DNA from: an uncultured Alistipes sp.
GTDB lineage: Bacteria > Bacteroidota > Bacteroidia > Bacteroidales > Rikenellaceae
Assembly: GCA_904502285.1 (NCBI GenBank)
Contig: CAJGEC010000032.1
Coordinates: 1-18,415, forward strand
Direction of reading: 5' to 3'
DNA length: 18,415 bases
Below are positions 6,883 through 14,684 of the stretch, in pieces; the stretch's first letter is position 1; each line of letters opens with the position of its first letter. A model generated the notes under the pieces. It did no database searches. It was not told where the DNA came from and worked only from the letters and a program-made list of their open reading frames with translations. Both the position numbers and the translations under genes were made by a program.

Positions 6883-8469
6883 CTACTCTGCAACGATCTC
6901 CTCCTCGCTCTGAACCTTAGAGAACTGGAATGGGATTGCCTCGTTAAGAGCAACAACCTCCTCCTCAGTCAATTCGCTCAACTCCTTACCATACATCTGC
7001 TTAGCAATGGAGTTGCGATACATAGCAAAGCCTGCCTCGACCTCACTTTCAAGGCTCTCACGAGTCTCCTTGGATAGTTTCTCGGCAGAGATGAAGTCTG
7101 CTGCATCGATCTTAACGCCATCAACGAGCTCTACCTGGTCGTGGTTAGAGAGGAGCATACCCTCGATAGCACGTGCCAAAGAGCCATCCTCCTCTGGAGT
7201 ATCGTCAGCCTCGTCGGTAAATACTCTATCGCCAAGGCGCACCTGATTCTCACTCTCGATTTCGATAACGATAGGTGAAGTCGTATAGCGGTCAGCACCA
7301 CCCTCGAAGGTTGCAGGGGTACCAAACACAAGGGTATAGGCAAAGAACAACCAGTGAGCAGCAATAGCAGCAACAAGACCACCAATAGTGTGTGCAAGGA
7401 TAGCCTTAGAGGTAAGCTTACGGTAGCCCAAAGAGTCGAGCATAGCAGTATGTGTGCTAAGGTAACCGCTCCAGCACATACCGATAGCAGTGAATACTGC
7501 AATAGCATTACCGTTGATGATACCCTGAGCAGAGAACTCAGGAACAAGGCTCAACGCAGCACCTACAGCACCCAAAGAGGTGATAGGGAATGCCATAAGG
7601 GCTGGGTGCTCGAAGCCAAACAACCACTCGAAAATAAAGTTCACCTGACCGAAGAGCCAAGGCAAGAACTCAACACCCTCGTATGCAGCACCATCATAGA
7701 CGCCATTGTCGCCAGCACCAAAGGTGAGCAACATCACCAAGGTAGAGATGATAAGCACACCAGGAATAATCGAGAGACCTACATCTACACCTGTCTTACC
7801 ACCGTCGAGCAACGAGTTAAGGATACGTGTAAAGAGTGATGTCTCCTTAACCTCGTCGTCGGCCTGCAACTCCGACTCATCGAGAACTGCGGCGAACTCC
7901 TCCTCGAACTCAGGATACTGCTTGAGGATGAAACGCTGCATAAGGCGAGTAGAGACGATACAACCGATGAACGCACCCAACAAACCGAGGAATGGCTCAA
8001 CGAAGTAACCCTGAGAGATCATAAACACGATAACCAAGAGTCCCATACCGAATGCTGTACCGAAGTTGGTGAGCGAGATAAACTGGAACTTCTTAAAATA
8101 AGAGCTGAAGCGCTTATCCTTTGCCAACGAGATGATGGCAGGGTTGTCCGAAAGGAATGTCATAACAGCACCCAACGACGCAACGCCAGGAAGGTTGAAG
8201 AGTGGCTTCATCAATGGACGCAAGATGCGCTCCAAGAGGCTAACAACGCCAAACTCAACAAAGATGCGACCCAAAGCACCTGTGATAACACAGATAGCCA
8301 TAAGGTAGAAGACGGTGTTGAGCAAGAGGTCGTGAGCCGTCTTCATAATAGTGTTAAGCATATTTGGCAAGCCCATAACAGAGCCGATACCGCCAAAGAT
8401 GCCGACAACGATAGCCAAGCAAATTATACCAACGAGGTACTTCTTAAAGCCTTTAGTTTTATTCTCCAT
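6883..8469 (-). CDS. Gate-domain (nucleoside-recognition family) inner-membrane transporter
   Basis: A 528-residue membrane protein with about ten hydrophobic segments between residues 11 and 385, including conserved-looking stretches FLSDNPAIISLAKDKRF (105-121), TNFGTAFGMG (134-143) and IGMCWSGYLSTHTAMLDSLG (329-348). These resemble the Gate/nucleoside-recognition membrane protein family (spore maturation and CNT/FeoB-Gate related); the substrate is not known. A charged loop (about 185-215) splits the two halves. Unusual is a hydrophilic C-terminal tail of about 140 residues (390-528), acidic and predicted helical, ending VQSEEEIVAE. The gene follows the porin by 22 nt with no promoter between, so outer-membrane and inner-membrane passage may be for the same solute. 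Exact family assignment is moderate. Confidence 0.75.
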   Translation of the reverse strand: MENKTKGFKKYLVGIICLAIVVGIFGGIGSVMGLPNMLNTIMKTAHDLLLNTVFYLMAICVITGALGRIFVEFGVVSLLERILRPLMKPLFNLPGVASLGAVMTFLSDNPAIISLAKDKRFSSYFKKFQFISLTNFGTAFGMGLLVIVFMISQGYFVEPFLGLLGAFIGCIVSTRLMQRFILKQYPEFEEEFAAVLDESELQADDEVKETSLFTRILNSLLDGGKTGVDVGLSIIPGVLIISTLVMLLTFGAGDNGVYDGAAYEGVEFLPWLFGQVNFIFEWLFGFEHPALMAFPITSLGAVGAALSLVPEFSAQGIINGNAIAVFTAIGMCWSGYLSTHTAMLDSLGYRKLTSKAILAHTIGGLVAAIAAHWLFFAYTLVFGTPATFEGGADRYTTSPIVIEIESENQVRLGDRVFTDEADDTPEEDGSLARAIEGMLLSNHDQVELVDGVKIDAADFISAEKLSKETRESLESEVEAGFAMYRNSIAKQMYGKELSELTEEEVVALNEAIPFQFSKVQSEEEIVAE

Positions 8470-8491
8470 ATCTTTAGTTTATAATTGGTTA

Positions 8492-9583
8492 TTACATCTT
8501 TGATGCACGGTTGGCCTGACGCTTGTCGATGAGCGATGTGATACCCTCGATAACATCAATCTTCCAAGTGAGACCCACGGTGAAGAACGAACCCTCGTTC
8601 ACGGCTGTTCCCCCAGGGTTGGTGTTGTTACCCATATTGTAGACGTATGCAGCGTGAAGGCGCACATCGCGATTGCCCTTGGCACCCATTGGGTAGTACT
8701 CCACACCGCCACCTACACGTGTGATGTCGGTGCCACGCCATAGATACATATTGTTGTCGTAGTTGTAACCTACGTGGTCGTGTGTTACCTTAGCAAAGAT
8801 ATTCACACGGTCAGCGATGAGGTAGTCGATCTCACCCATAATCGAGAAGTTGTCGAACAAAAGTTCACTTGCAGAAGTACCACGATTCATCAAGTCGAGT
8901 TGGATTCTTAGGTCGTCAAAGGTAAACTGGTTACCCAACACAACATAGGCGTCGTACTTGCCAGGTGCATACTGCGAGAAATTTACAGAGTGTAATGCTG
9001 AGTAGAAGCCGTGTGAACCCATCCAATAGAGGTTGTAGGCGTAGTAGTCGGTGATGCCCGAATCATAAGGACTCTGGCACACCTGGAAGGTGAGGGTGTC
9101 GTTACCCTCGTTGGTTGTAAATGCCACACTTGCACCGAGTTGGAAGCAGTTTACGTTGTTCCAATACTCCGAGCAGTAGTAGACATCCATTGGGGCGCGG
9201 TCGTACTCCCAACCACCAATCATCACCACCTGCTTACCTGCCGAAATAGCCCAATTCTGGTTGGGGCGATAGGTCAAATGGAGCCAGTCGGTGTTGTTCA
9301 CAAAGTCGGCAGCAGAGTTCACTTTGTTGAAACGCTGACGCCATGAGTAGGTGAACTTTGGAGTGATCTGACCATCCATACGGATATTGAGGTAGCGCAC
9401 CTTGAAGCCCGAAGCGGCATCGTTCTGAACACCTGAAACAGCCTCGTTGAGGTAGTCGAAACGCGCCTCGACGCCAAGGCGGAAAATCTCGTTGTTCTTC
9501 TCATAACCCTGCTGTGCAGACACCGCAGAGAGCGAGAACATAGCCACAACGAAGCAAAGAATCTTAGTAAATTTTTTCATCAT
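8492..9583 (-). CDS. outer-membrane porin (phosphate-selective porin O/P type)
   Basis: A 363-residue outer-membrane protein with a signal peptide (about 1-24, ending AVSAQ). The mature sequence has the alternating pattern of a beta barrel and OprO/OprP-like features: RLGVEARFDYLNE near the start, YLNIRMDGQITPKFTYSWRQR (about 64-84), a WAISAGKQVVMIGGWEYDR strand-loop, and GGGVEYYPMG with FFTVGLTWKID near the end. Such porins are frequent in Bacteroidales. After the last strand there is a short basic tail. The solute is unknown. Two adjacent ATG codons open the frame. It is the first gene of a two-gene operon with the Gate-domain transporter and has a consensus promoter. Confidence 0.85.
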   Translation of the reverse strand: MMKKFTKILCFVVAMFSLSAVSAQQGYEKNNEIFRLGVEARFDYLNEAVSGVQNDAASGFKVRYLNIRMDGQITPKFTYSWRQRFNKVNSAADFVNNTDWLHLTYRPNQNWAISAGKQVVMIGGWEYDRAPMDVYYCSEYWNNVNCFQLGASVAFTTNEGNDTLTFQVCQSPYDSGITDYYAYNLYWMGSHGFYSALHSVNFSQYAPGKYDAYVVLGNQFTFDDLRIQLDLMNRGTSASELLFDNFSIMGEIDYLIADRVNIFAKVTHDHVGYNYDNNMYLWRGTDITRVGGGVEYYPMGAKGNRDVRLHAAYVYNMGNNTNPGGTAVNEGSFFTVGLTWKIDVIEGITSLIDKRQANRASKM

Positions 9584-9624
9584 ATTTTATAAGTTTAGAT
9601 TATGCCAATGTAGTAAATAACACA

Positions 9625-9654
9625 CAAAGATACAAAACAATTCATAATTCGCAA
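9625..9654 (-). promoter_or_regulatory. consensus promoter of the porin-transporter operon
   Basis: On the minus strand TTG (9652-9654), a 19-nt spacer and TATCTTTG (9625-9632) match the Bacteroidota consensus exactly. The leader to the porin ATG is about 35-40 nt. It is divergent from the STAND gene promoter, with the two -33 elements about 50 bp apart. Confidence 0.8.
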
Positions 9655-9705
9655 TTTTCAGCGCACATTTATTCTCTAACAAGAATAATTATTGGGACAT
9701 TCTGC

Positions 9706-9735
9706 TTGGCGTTATGGTAAAATTTTATAACTTTG
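9706..9735 (+). promoter_or_regulatory. consensus promoter of the STAND NTPase gene
   Basis: TTG (9706-9708), a 19-nt spacer and TAACTTTG (9728-9735) match the Bacteroidota consensus exactly. The predicted transcription start near 9740 leaves a leader of about 30 nt before ATG at 9770. No inverted-repeat operator is evident. Confidence 0.8.
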
Positions 9736-9769
9736 TGCTAAACCAAACTAACTCCAAACACCACCTATT

Positions 9770-12700
9770 ATGGCAAAGACCACATATAGTATCTTCGTTG
9801 CCTCGTCGATGAAGGAGAACCTTAGAGGCCAAATCCGTGACGCTATTAAAGAGGTTAATAACACCCTTAAGAGTGATGGTATAGACGTTACCCTCGAGGC
9901 TGAAATCTATGGAGAGGAGCCTATCAAAGATGCAGAACAGGATACACAGGTCAAAATAGATGGCATCGCTGCCCGTTCCGACCTCTTCATCCTCATAGCC
10001 AGCAACGGCACGCAGATTGGAGAGTACACATTTAATGAGTATGTGACGGCTCATTCACAGTCTCAAAAGATTAAGAATAAGCCTCTTATCAAAGCCTTTA
10101 TCATTACTGAAAAGAGTGACGACAAGGCGAATATTAGTGTGCCATACGTAGAGAATGGTATTCGATATGACAATTTCGAGGATCGACTTTACGAAGATTC
10201 AAAGCGATATACCCAGATTGTAGAACGCGACAAGTTCATAGATTTCTTCAAAAAGTGGCTCACAATAAACACCCCTAACGGCTTGGATAACAACTACTCT
10301 CAAGACGAGTTATCATACGGAGTCCACATCGACAAAAACGGCCAAGGACTTATTCGTAAATCCGAAAACCCCTACTACCGTCGAGATAACTTAGATGGTG
10401 AGATTGATGAGATATTAGAGTGGTCGCCAATCATTATCTTGGAGGGTAGCCCCTATAGCGGCAAGACTCGTGCGGCATACCACGTAATGGAGAGACTCAC
10501 AGAGTGGAGGGATTACTCTTTTCACCTCTTCAACAACCGCCATAACACCAACGACCTCAACAACATACGTCTCGACCTAAGAGACCAAAGTGAAGGACAC
10601 CTTTACCTAATTGACGATATCAACGACATCATCCAGGGGGATATCGAGAGCATAGATTACACGGCTAAGAACTCGTTATGGGGAGTTCTTAATGGAATCA
10701 ATAATGGCAATGGCTTCACAAAAGAGGACTTCGGCAACACCCGCATTATAATCACCGTATCGGGCACTATGCAAGCCGAGAGAAAGATGGCGCTATACAA
10801 AAAGATGTTTGGCACAGAGGGTGATAAATTGAATAAGTACCTCAATAGAATCTCGGTCAATTTCGACATCTACGACAGACGCTCCTTCCTCAATATGGTC
10901 TTCCATATGAAGAATAGTGGCGCACTGCCTAAAGATGGTGTTTTAGGTCACGAGATACAGCAGGGCAACTACACTATTGGTTCGCTCTTTATCAAAAAGG
11001 AGGATATCACATCCCAAATAAAAAGCCTTTACAATGACATCCCAGATGGCGAGAATAGAACCAAGGCCACTATTCTCAAGACCATTGTCGGCAATTACAA
11101 ATATTCCAAAGATACTCGCTTCTTCTTAAACCTCGACGAGTTACGTAGCCTATACCTCTTCTATGGAGGCCATACTGACAACTTCGACACTGATATTGAA
11201 GTTCTTAGAGCCAACGGTCTAATCATTAAGAGCAACGACCGTATCGACATTGACAGGTATATCATCGAGACCTGCCACGAGTTTGTCACCTCTGCTCTAA
11301 AGAGTGATAAACTCTCTGGTGATATGGTTCTAAATCACTCCTTGGTCGAGTATGCAAAGAAGCAATCCAGCGACAATATTCCATCTGTTGCCAAGATGTG
11401 TTTCCTGCTTTGCGACCGCAACAACCTTCGCGACGACGAGATTATAGATCTTATCGACTTGGCAATCCGTGAAATATTGGGAGTTAAATGTATAGATGAC
11501 GAGGTCCGTATTATACACCTTGTTGAGATAAGTAAAATCGACAAAACCTACCACACCGTCTTTTGTGAGACGGCCATAGCCAACATTCACGATTTTTCAA
11601 AAGCCCAAGGCTATATCACCAAACTTAAAGAGTATATAGACGACCTTAATGAGAATAACGAGAATAGCGATGCCGTTGTAACGCTCTATAAACGTGTTAT
11701 CTACGCAATGTTCTCAACGAACAATCGCGCACTCTGTATGGCCGAAGAGCAGACCCTTTTGAACTATATCTTCAACGAGGACTGGTCGTGGAAGGAGCCA
11801 TTCTCGGAAGATGACCTCAACGATATATTCAACCTTAGACGCATCTGCCCTCTCCTCACTATGAGCGCAGAAGAGGTTATTAACTACATTGCCGAATCGT
11901 CGCTCTATGGTTACGATATGAAATCAATCTTCGCTCCAAAAGTGAAGACTGAAAAACAGCGATTCGGACAGAAAAAGCAGATTGTTGATGACAACACCAT
12001 GGAGATCTACAACAAGGTCTTTATCCCTCGTGTAGGCGAAGCATTGATTACTGCCCTATGCAAGGTAGACAGCTACGACGAACTTCGTGAGATGCTTGAC
12101 AAAATCGAGAGCGACATCTATCGTAAGGATTACCTCAAAGATAGCGTTCGCGGGAACTTCTCTTGGAGACTTCTCAGAGCGATTAGGACTATCGCCAAGC
12201 GCCTCAGTTACGAGGATCGCAATAGACTCTTCTACTTCGTATTCGACTTAGATGTTACCCACACTATCATTGGCAAAGAGGAGATTGACCGAGAATACGA
12301 CCTCAACCCAGTACGAATAGGCGCACTGAATCAACTTCTTGTTCTCCTCGACGAGTTCGATGCGTTGCAGGCCTACGACAAGATGATTAAGTCCGATCGA
12401 CACGACTTCAGCACGCTGTCGCATCTGTTCAAGAATAAGTTCCTCACTTTCGAGCAATTGTTGCCACTGGTAAACGGCAAAGATAAGCAGACTAACTTCA
12501 TCACCCTCAACCAGTTGATGAGCAAAGCTGAGACTCTAAGCGATGCCAATACCTGCCTTAGACTGATGAAGATTCATGATGCCGATCCATCGAAATTAAG
12601 AGACGAAGCGGCCCTCTCGTGCTACATAAAGATTAGGAGCATCAGAGCAAACACCTGCTTCGATATCCTCCGCAATTGGCACAACGTAGACAAGGAAAGA

Positions 12701-14632
12701 GTACTCTCGGATATGGCCCTTGTGCCCGTATTCGACAAGTTGAGCATCGACGATATCTTCGACATCTTAGACCCTTGTGGCCAAAATATCGACTATATGG
12801 CCAGATATGGCTTAAATGATACGGAGATAGGTTCTGTGCGTATGAATGCCGTATTCTACAACAAACTCTTCTACCGCGCTAATCGAAATACGAGCTATAC
12901 CAAAAGGCTCGAAGACCTTTACGATAGACTTGTGAAAGATAACAAGTTGCGACCTATCGTTATAGACTACAACCTCAATGCCCACAACGGCATTCTCTCG
13001 GTATATCTCAAAAACAGGGATATATTCCCCGACTATGACAGCACTAAAAAATTTATCGACGCTATTCGGGATCCGTCATTCCGCAAGGATAACAATATCT
13101 ATGAGCTGATGATATGGTGGGCAAAAGAGAATAAAGACCTCAACCTGCTCAACGAGATTTTAAAAGATGCCTACACCTATTTTGCCAACCACTTCACTCG
13201 CGACGAGGTGGTAAGGATGATGGCAGAACTCTACCACTACGTACCTTCGTTTATCAGCGACTTTGATAAATCGGTCGAGATTGCCTACGAAGATGACAGC
13301 ATCTTGTGGAACAACTTCAAGGAGTATGTAAACCACCTAATGGTCAATAATATAGCCTATATCGACGGCACGTTTATCTACAACACCCTCAAGCAGATGG
13401 AGTGTAGTGTGCATAATGATATCTACGACCTAATGGCCAAGGTGGCCCGCCGCAACCGCGAGGGTGTAGACTTCCTCAGCATAGAAAAGTTACCTAAGCA
13501 CGTACGTCGCAAACTATTCTGGACAGACAGAGTTAATGGCACTATCACCATCGACACCAACATCTTGTTCAACATCCCAACGATCAAGATGTTGTGGTAC
13601 ACCACTCAGAAGCGTTGGCTTACGGTAGATCAAGTGGAGGAGTACCGCAAGAATAACGGTATTGCACTGACCCAGACGTATGTAAATATGGCGTTTAGAG
13701 CCATCGAGCAGGATAAATCCAACGACAACCGTTTTGATGAGATGATTAAGTTCTTGAATAATATAGACTCCATCAAAGACGGCTCTACACAAAGTCTATT
13801 CCGCAGTATCCAGATGTGTATATCACTGATACTTACTGCAAGAACAGAGGCAGAACTTGACGAAATATTCACTACGTATGGCTTCGACAACCTACGCTAT
13901 AGAACCGAGGCTATTGGCGCGCGTATGTACAAACTAATCAACAAACGCTACGTACAACAACTAAAAACCTACGACAGAATAAGCGAAACAAACACCATCG
14001 AGGAGTTCAAGGCCGATATCCTGAATAACCCCGAGCAGATTAATATAACGGTGGTAAATGCCTATATCTATGCCCTACTACTAATCAAGCAGGGCAACCT
14101 ACTTGATGTGACGACAGATTCTGCCAAAGCTACAAAGATCCTCAACAACTGCTGGGGAGATATCTACAACCAACGCAAGATAGATATCTATAAACTCCTT
14201 GATGCTAACCACGACACCGAGGCGTGGATGTTAGATATAGATGTGCAGACCGTAACCTATTTTGCCGAACAATGCGATCGCAAACGCCTTATAAGCACCA
14301 TTATCGATTGGTTTGATGGTAACTTCTGCTACGACGAGAGTGGCAAGAAGAGTTGCTTGAAGGACGCCATTAAGAACTATAGCAGGGTCTACACCAAGGC
14401 CAATCAAGACCTGGAAGAGGTTGCCGTTATCGTCGATATCCTACTCAAGGAGGAGAATGTATCCGACTGCAAGAGCCTTTGCCACAATTATATCCTCAAC
14501 AATAGCCGTGGATATATACAGTATAATCCATTCTCTCTTTGGAGGGATATCGCAGAAAACAATAGATTCAAAGACTATCTCACTCAATACTTTCTCAAAA
14601 GCGACTCAGAGAGTTATACCAACCGAGAGTAA
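9770..14632 (+). CDS. large STAND/AAA-type P-loop NTPase with TIR/DUF4062-like N-terminus; candidate anti-phage sensor
   Basis: A 1620-residue cytoplasmic protein with no membrane helix. Residues 5-165 form an alpha/beta domain opening YSIFVASSMKENLRGQIRDA and containing SDLFILIASNGTQIGEYTFN (70-89), similar in pattern to TIR or DUF4062 domains; E85 or E90 could be catalytic, but this is uncertain. The NTPase follows: Walker A GSPYSGKT (226-233), Walker B HLYLIDD (277-283), and a sensor-like strand TRIIITVSGT (324-333). From about 450 to the end it is almost all helical and contains loosely repeated PPR/TPR-like helical pairs. Order effector-like domain, STAND NTPase, long repeat sensor is that of Avs and NACHT-type defence proteins, in which the repeats sense a phage product and the N-terminus kills or halts the cell. 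No partner gene is adjacent; it has its own promoter and no Shine-Dalgarno sequence. I recognise no named family; the defence role is inference. Confidence 0.85.
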   Translation: MAKTTYSIFVASSMKENLRGQIRDAIKEVNNTLKSDGIDVTLEAEIYGEEPIKDAEQDTQVKIDGIAARSDLFILIASNGTQIGEYTFNEYVTAHSQSQKIKNKPLIKAFIITEKSDDKANISVPYVENGIRYDNFEDRLYEDSKRYTQIVERDKFIDFFKKWLTINTPNGLDNNYSQDELSYGVHIDKNGQGLIRKSENPYYRRDNLDGEIDEILEWSPIIILEGSPYSGKTRAAYHVMERLTEWRDYSFHLFNNRHNTNDLNNIRLDLRDQSEGHLYLIDDINDIIQGDIESIDYTAKNSLWGVLNGINNGNGFTKEDFGNTRIIITVSGTMQAERKMALYKKMFGTEGDKLNKYLNRISVNFDIYDRRSFLNMVFHMKNSGALPKDGVLGHEIQQGNYTIGSLFIKKEDITSQIKSLYNDIPDGENRTKATILKTIVGNYKYSKDTRFFLNLDELRSLYLFYGGHTDNFDTDIEVLRANGLIIKSNDRIDIDRYIIETCHEFVTSALKSDKLSGDMVLNHSLVEYAKKQSSDNIPSVAKMCFLLCDRNNLRDDEIIDLIDLAIREILGVKCIDDEVRIIHLVEISKIDKTYHTVFCETAIANIHDFSKAQGYITKLKEYIDDLNENNENSDAVVTLYKRVIYAMFSTNNRALCMAEEQTLLNYIFNEDWSWKEPFSEDDLNDIFNLRRICPLLTMSAEEVINYIAESSLYGYDMKSIFAPKVKTEKQRFGQKKQIVDDNTMEIYNKVFIPRVGEALITALCKVDSYDELREMLDKIESDIYRKDYLKDSVRGNFSWRLLRAIRTIAKRLSYEDRNRLFYFVFDLDVTHTIIGKEEIDREYDLNPVRIGALNQLLVLLDEFDALQAYDKMIKSDRHDFSTLSHLFKNKFLTFEQLLPLVNGKDKQTNFITLNQLMSKAETLSDANTCLRLMKIHDADPSKLRDEAALSCYIKIRSIRANTCFDILRNWHNVDKERVLSDMALVPVFDKLSIDDIFDILDPCGQNIDYMARYGLNDTEIGSVRMNAVFYNKLFYRANRNTSYTKRLEDLYDRLVKDNKLRPIVIDYNLNAHNGILSVYLKNRDIFPDYDSTKKFIDAIRDPSFRKDNNIYELMIWWAKENKDLNLLNEILKDAYTYFANHFTRDEVVRMMAELYHYVPSFISDFDKSVEIAYEDDSILWNNFKEYVNHLMVNNIAYIDGTFIYNTLKQMECSVHNDIYDLMAKVARRNREGVDFLSIEKLPKHVRRKLFWTDRVNGTITIDTNILFNIPTIKMLWYTTQKRWLTVDQVEEYRKNNGIALTQTYVNMAFRAIEQDKSNDNRFDEMIKFLNNIDSIKDGSTQSLFRSIQMCISLILTARTEAELDEIFTTYGFDNLRYRTEAIGARMYKLINKRYVQQLKTYDRISETNTIEEFKADILNNPEQINITVVNAYIYALLLIKQGNLLDVTTDSAKATKILNNCWGDIYNQRKIDIYKLLDANHDTEAWMLDIDVQTVTYFAEQCDRKRLISTIIDWFDGNFCYDESGKKSCLKDAIKNYSRVYTKANQDLEEVAVIVDILLKEENVSDCKSLCHNYILNNSRGYIQYNPFSLWRDIAENNRFKDYLTQYFLKSDSESYTNRE

Positions 14633-14640
14633 TCACATCT

Positions 14641-14684
14641 AAAAGATATAGGGCGTATCCGAAATTGGATATGCCCTATATCTT
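14641..14684. terminator. shared hairpin terminator between convergent genes
   Basis: A 17-bp stem with one G-T wobble (14644-14660 with 14667-14683, loop GAAATT) fills the 50-nt gap between the STAND gene stop (14632) and the GH2-like gene stop (14683-14685), whose last base lies in the stem. On the minus strand it is followed by TTT, on the plus strand the T tail is poor, so it should work best for the minus-strand gene while still blocking read-through the other way. Confidence 0.7.

Noticed and set aside
7354..8008. Plus-strand frames of 161 and 100 aa
   Set aside because: Both are antisense to the Gate-domain transporter and have shadow-like composition (rich in Ser, Thr and Arg).
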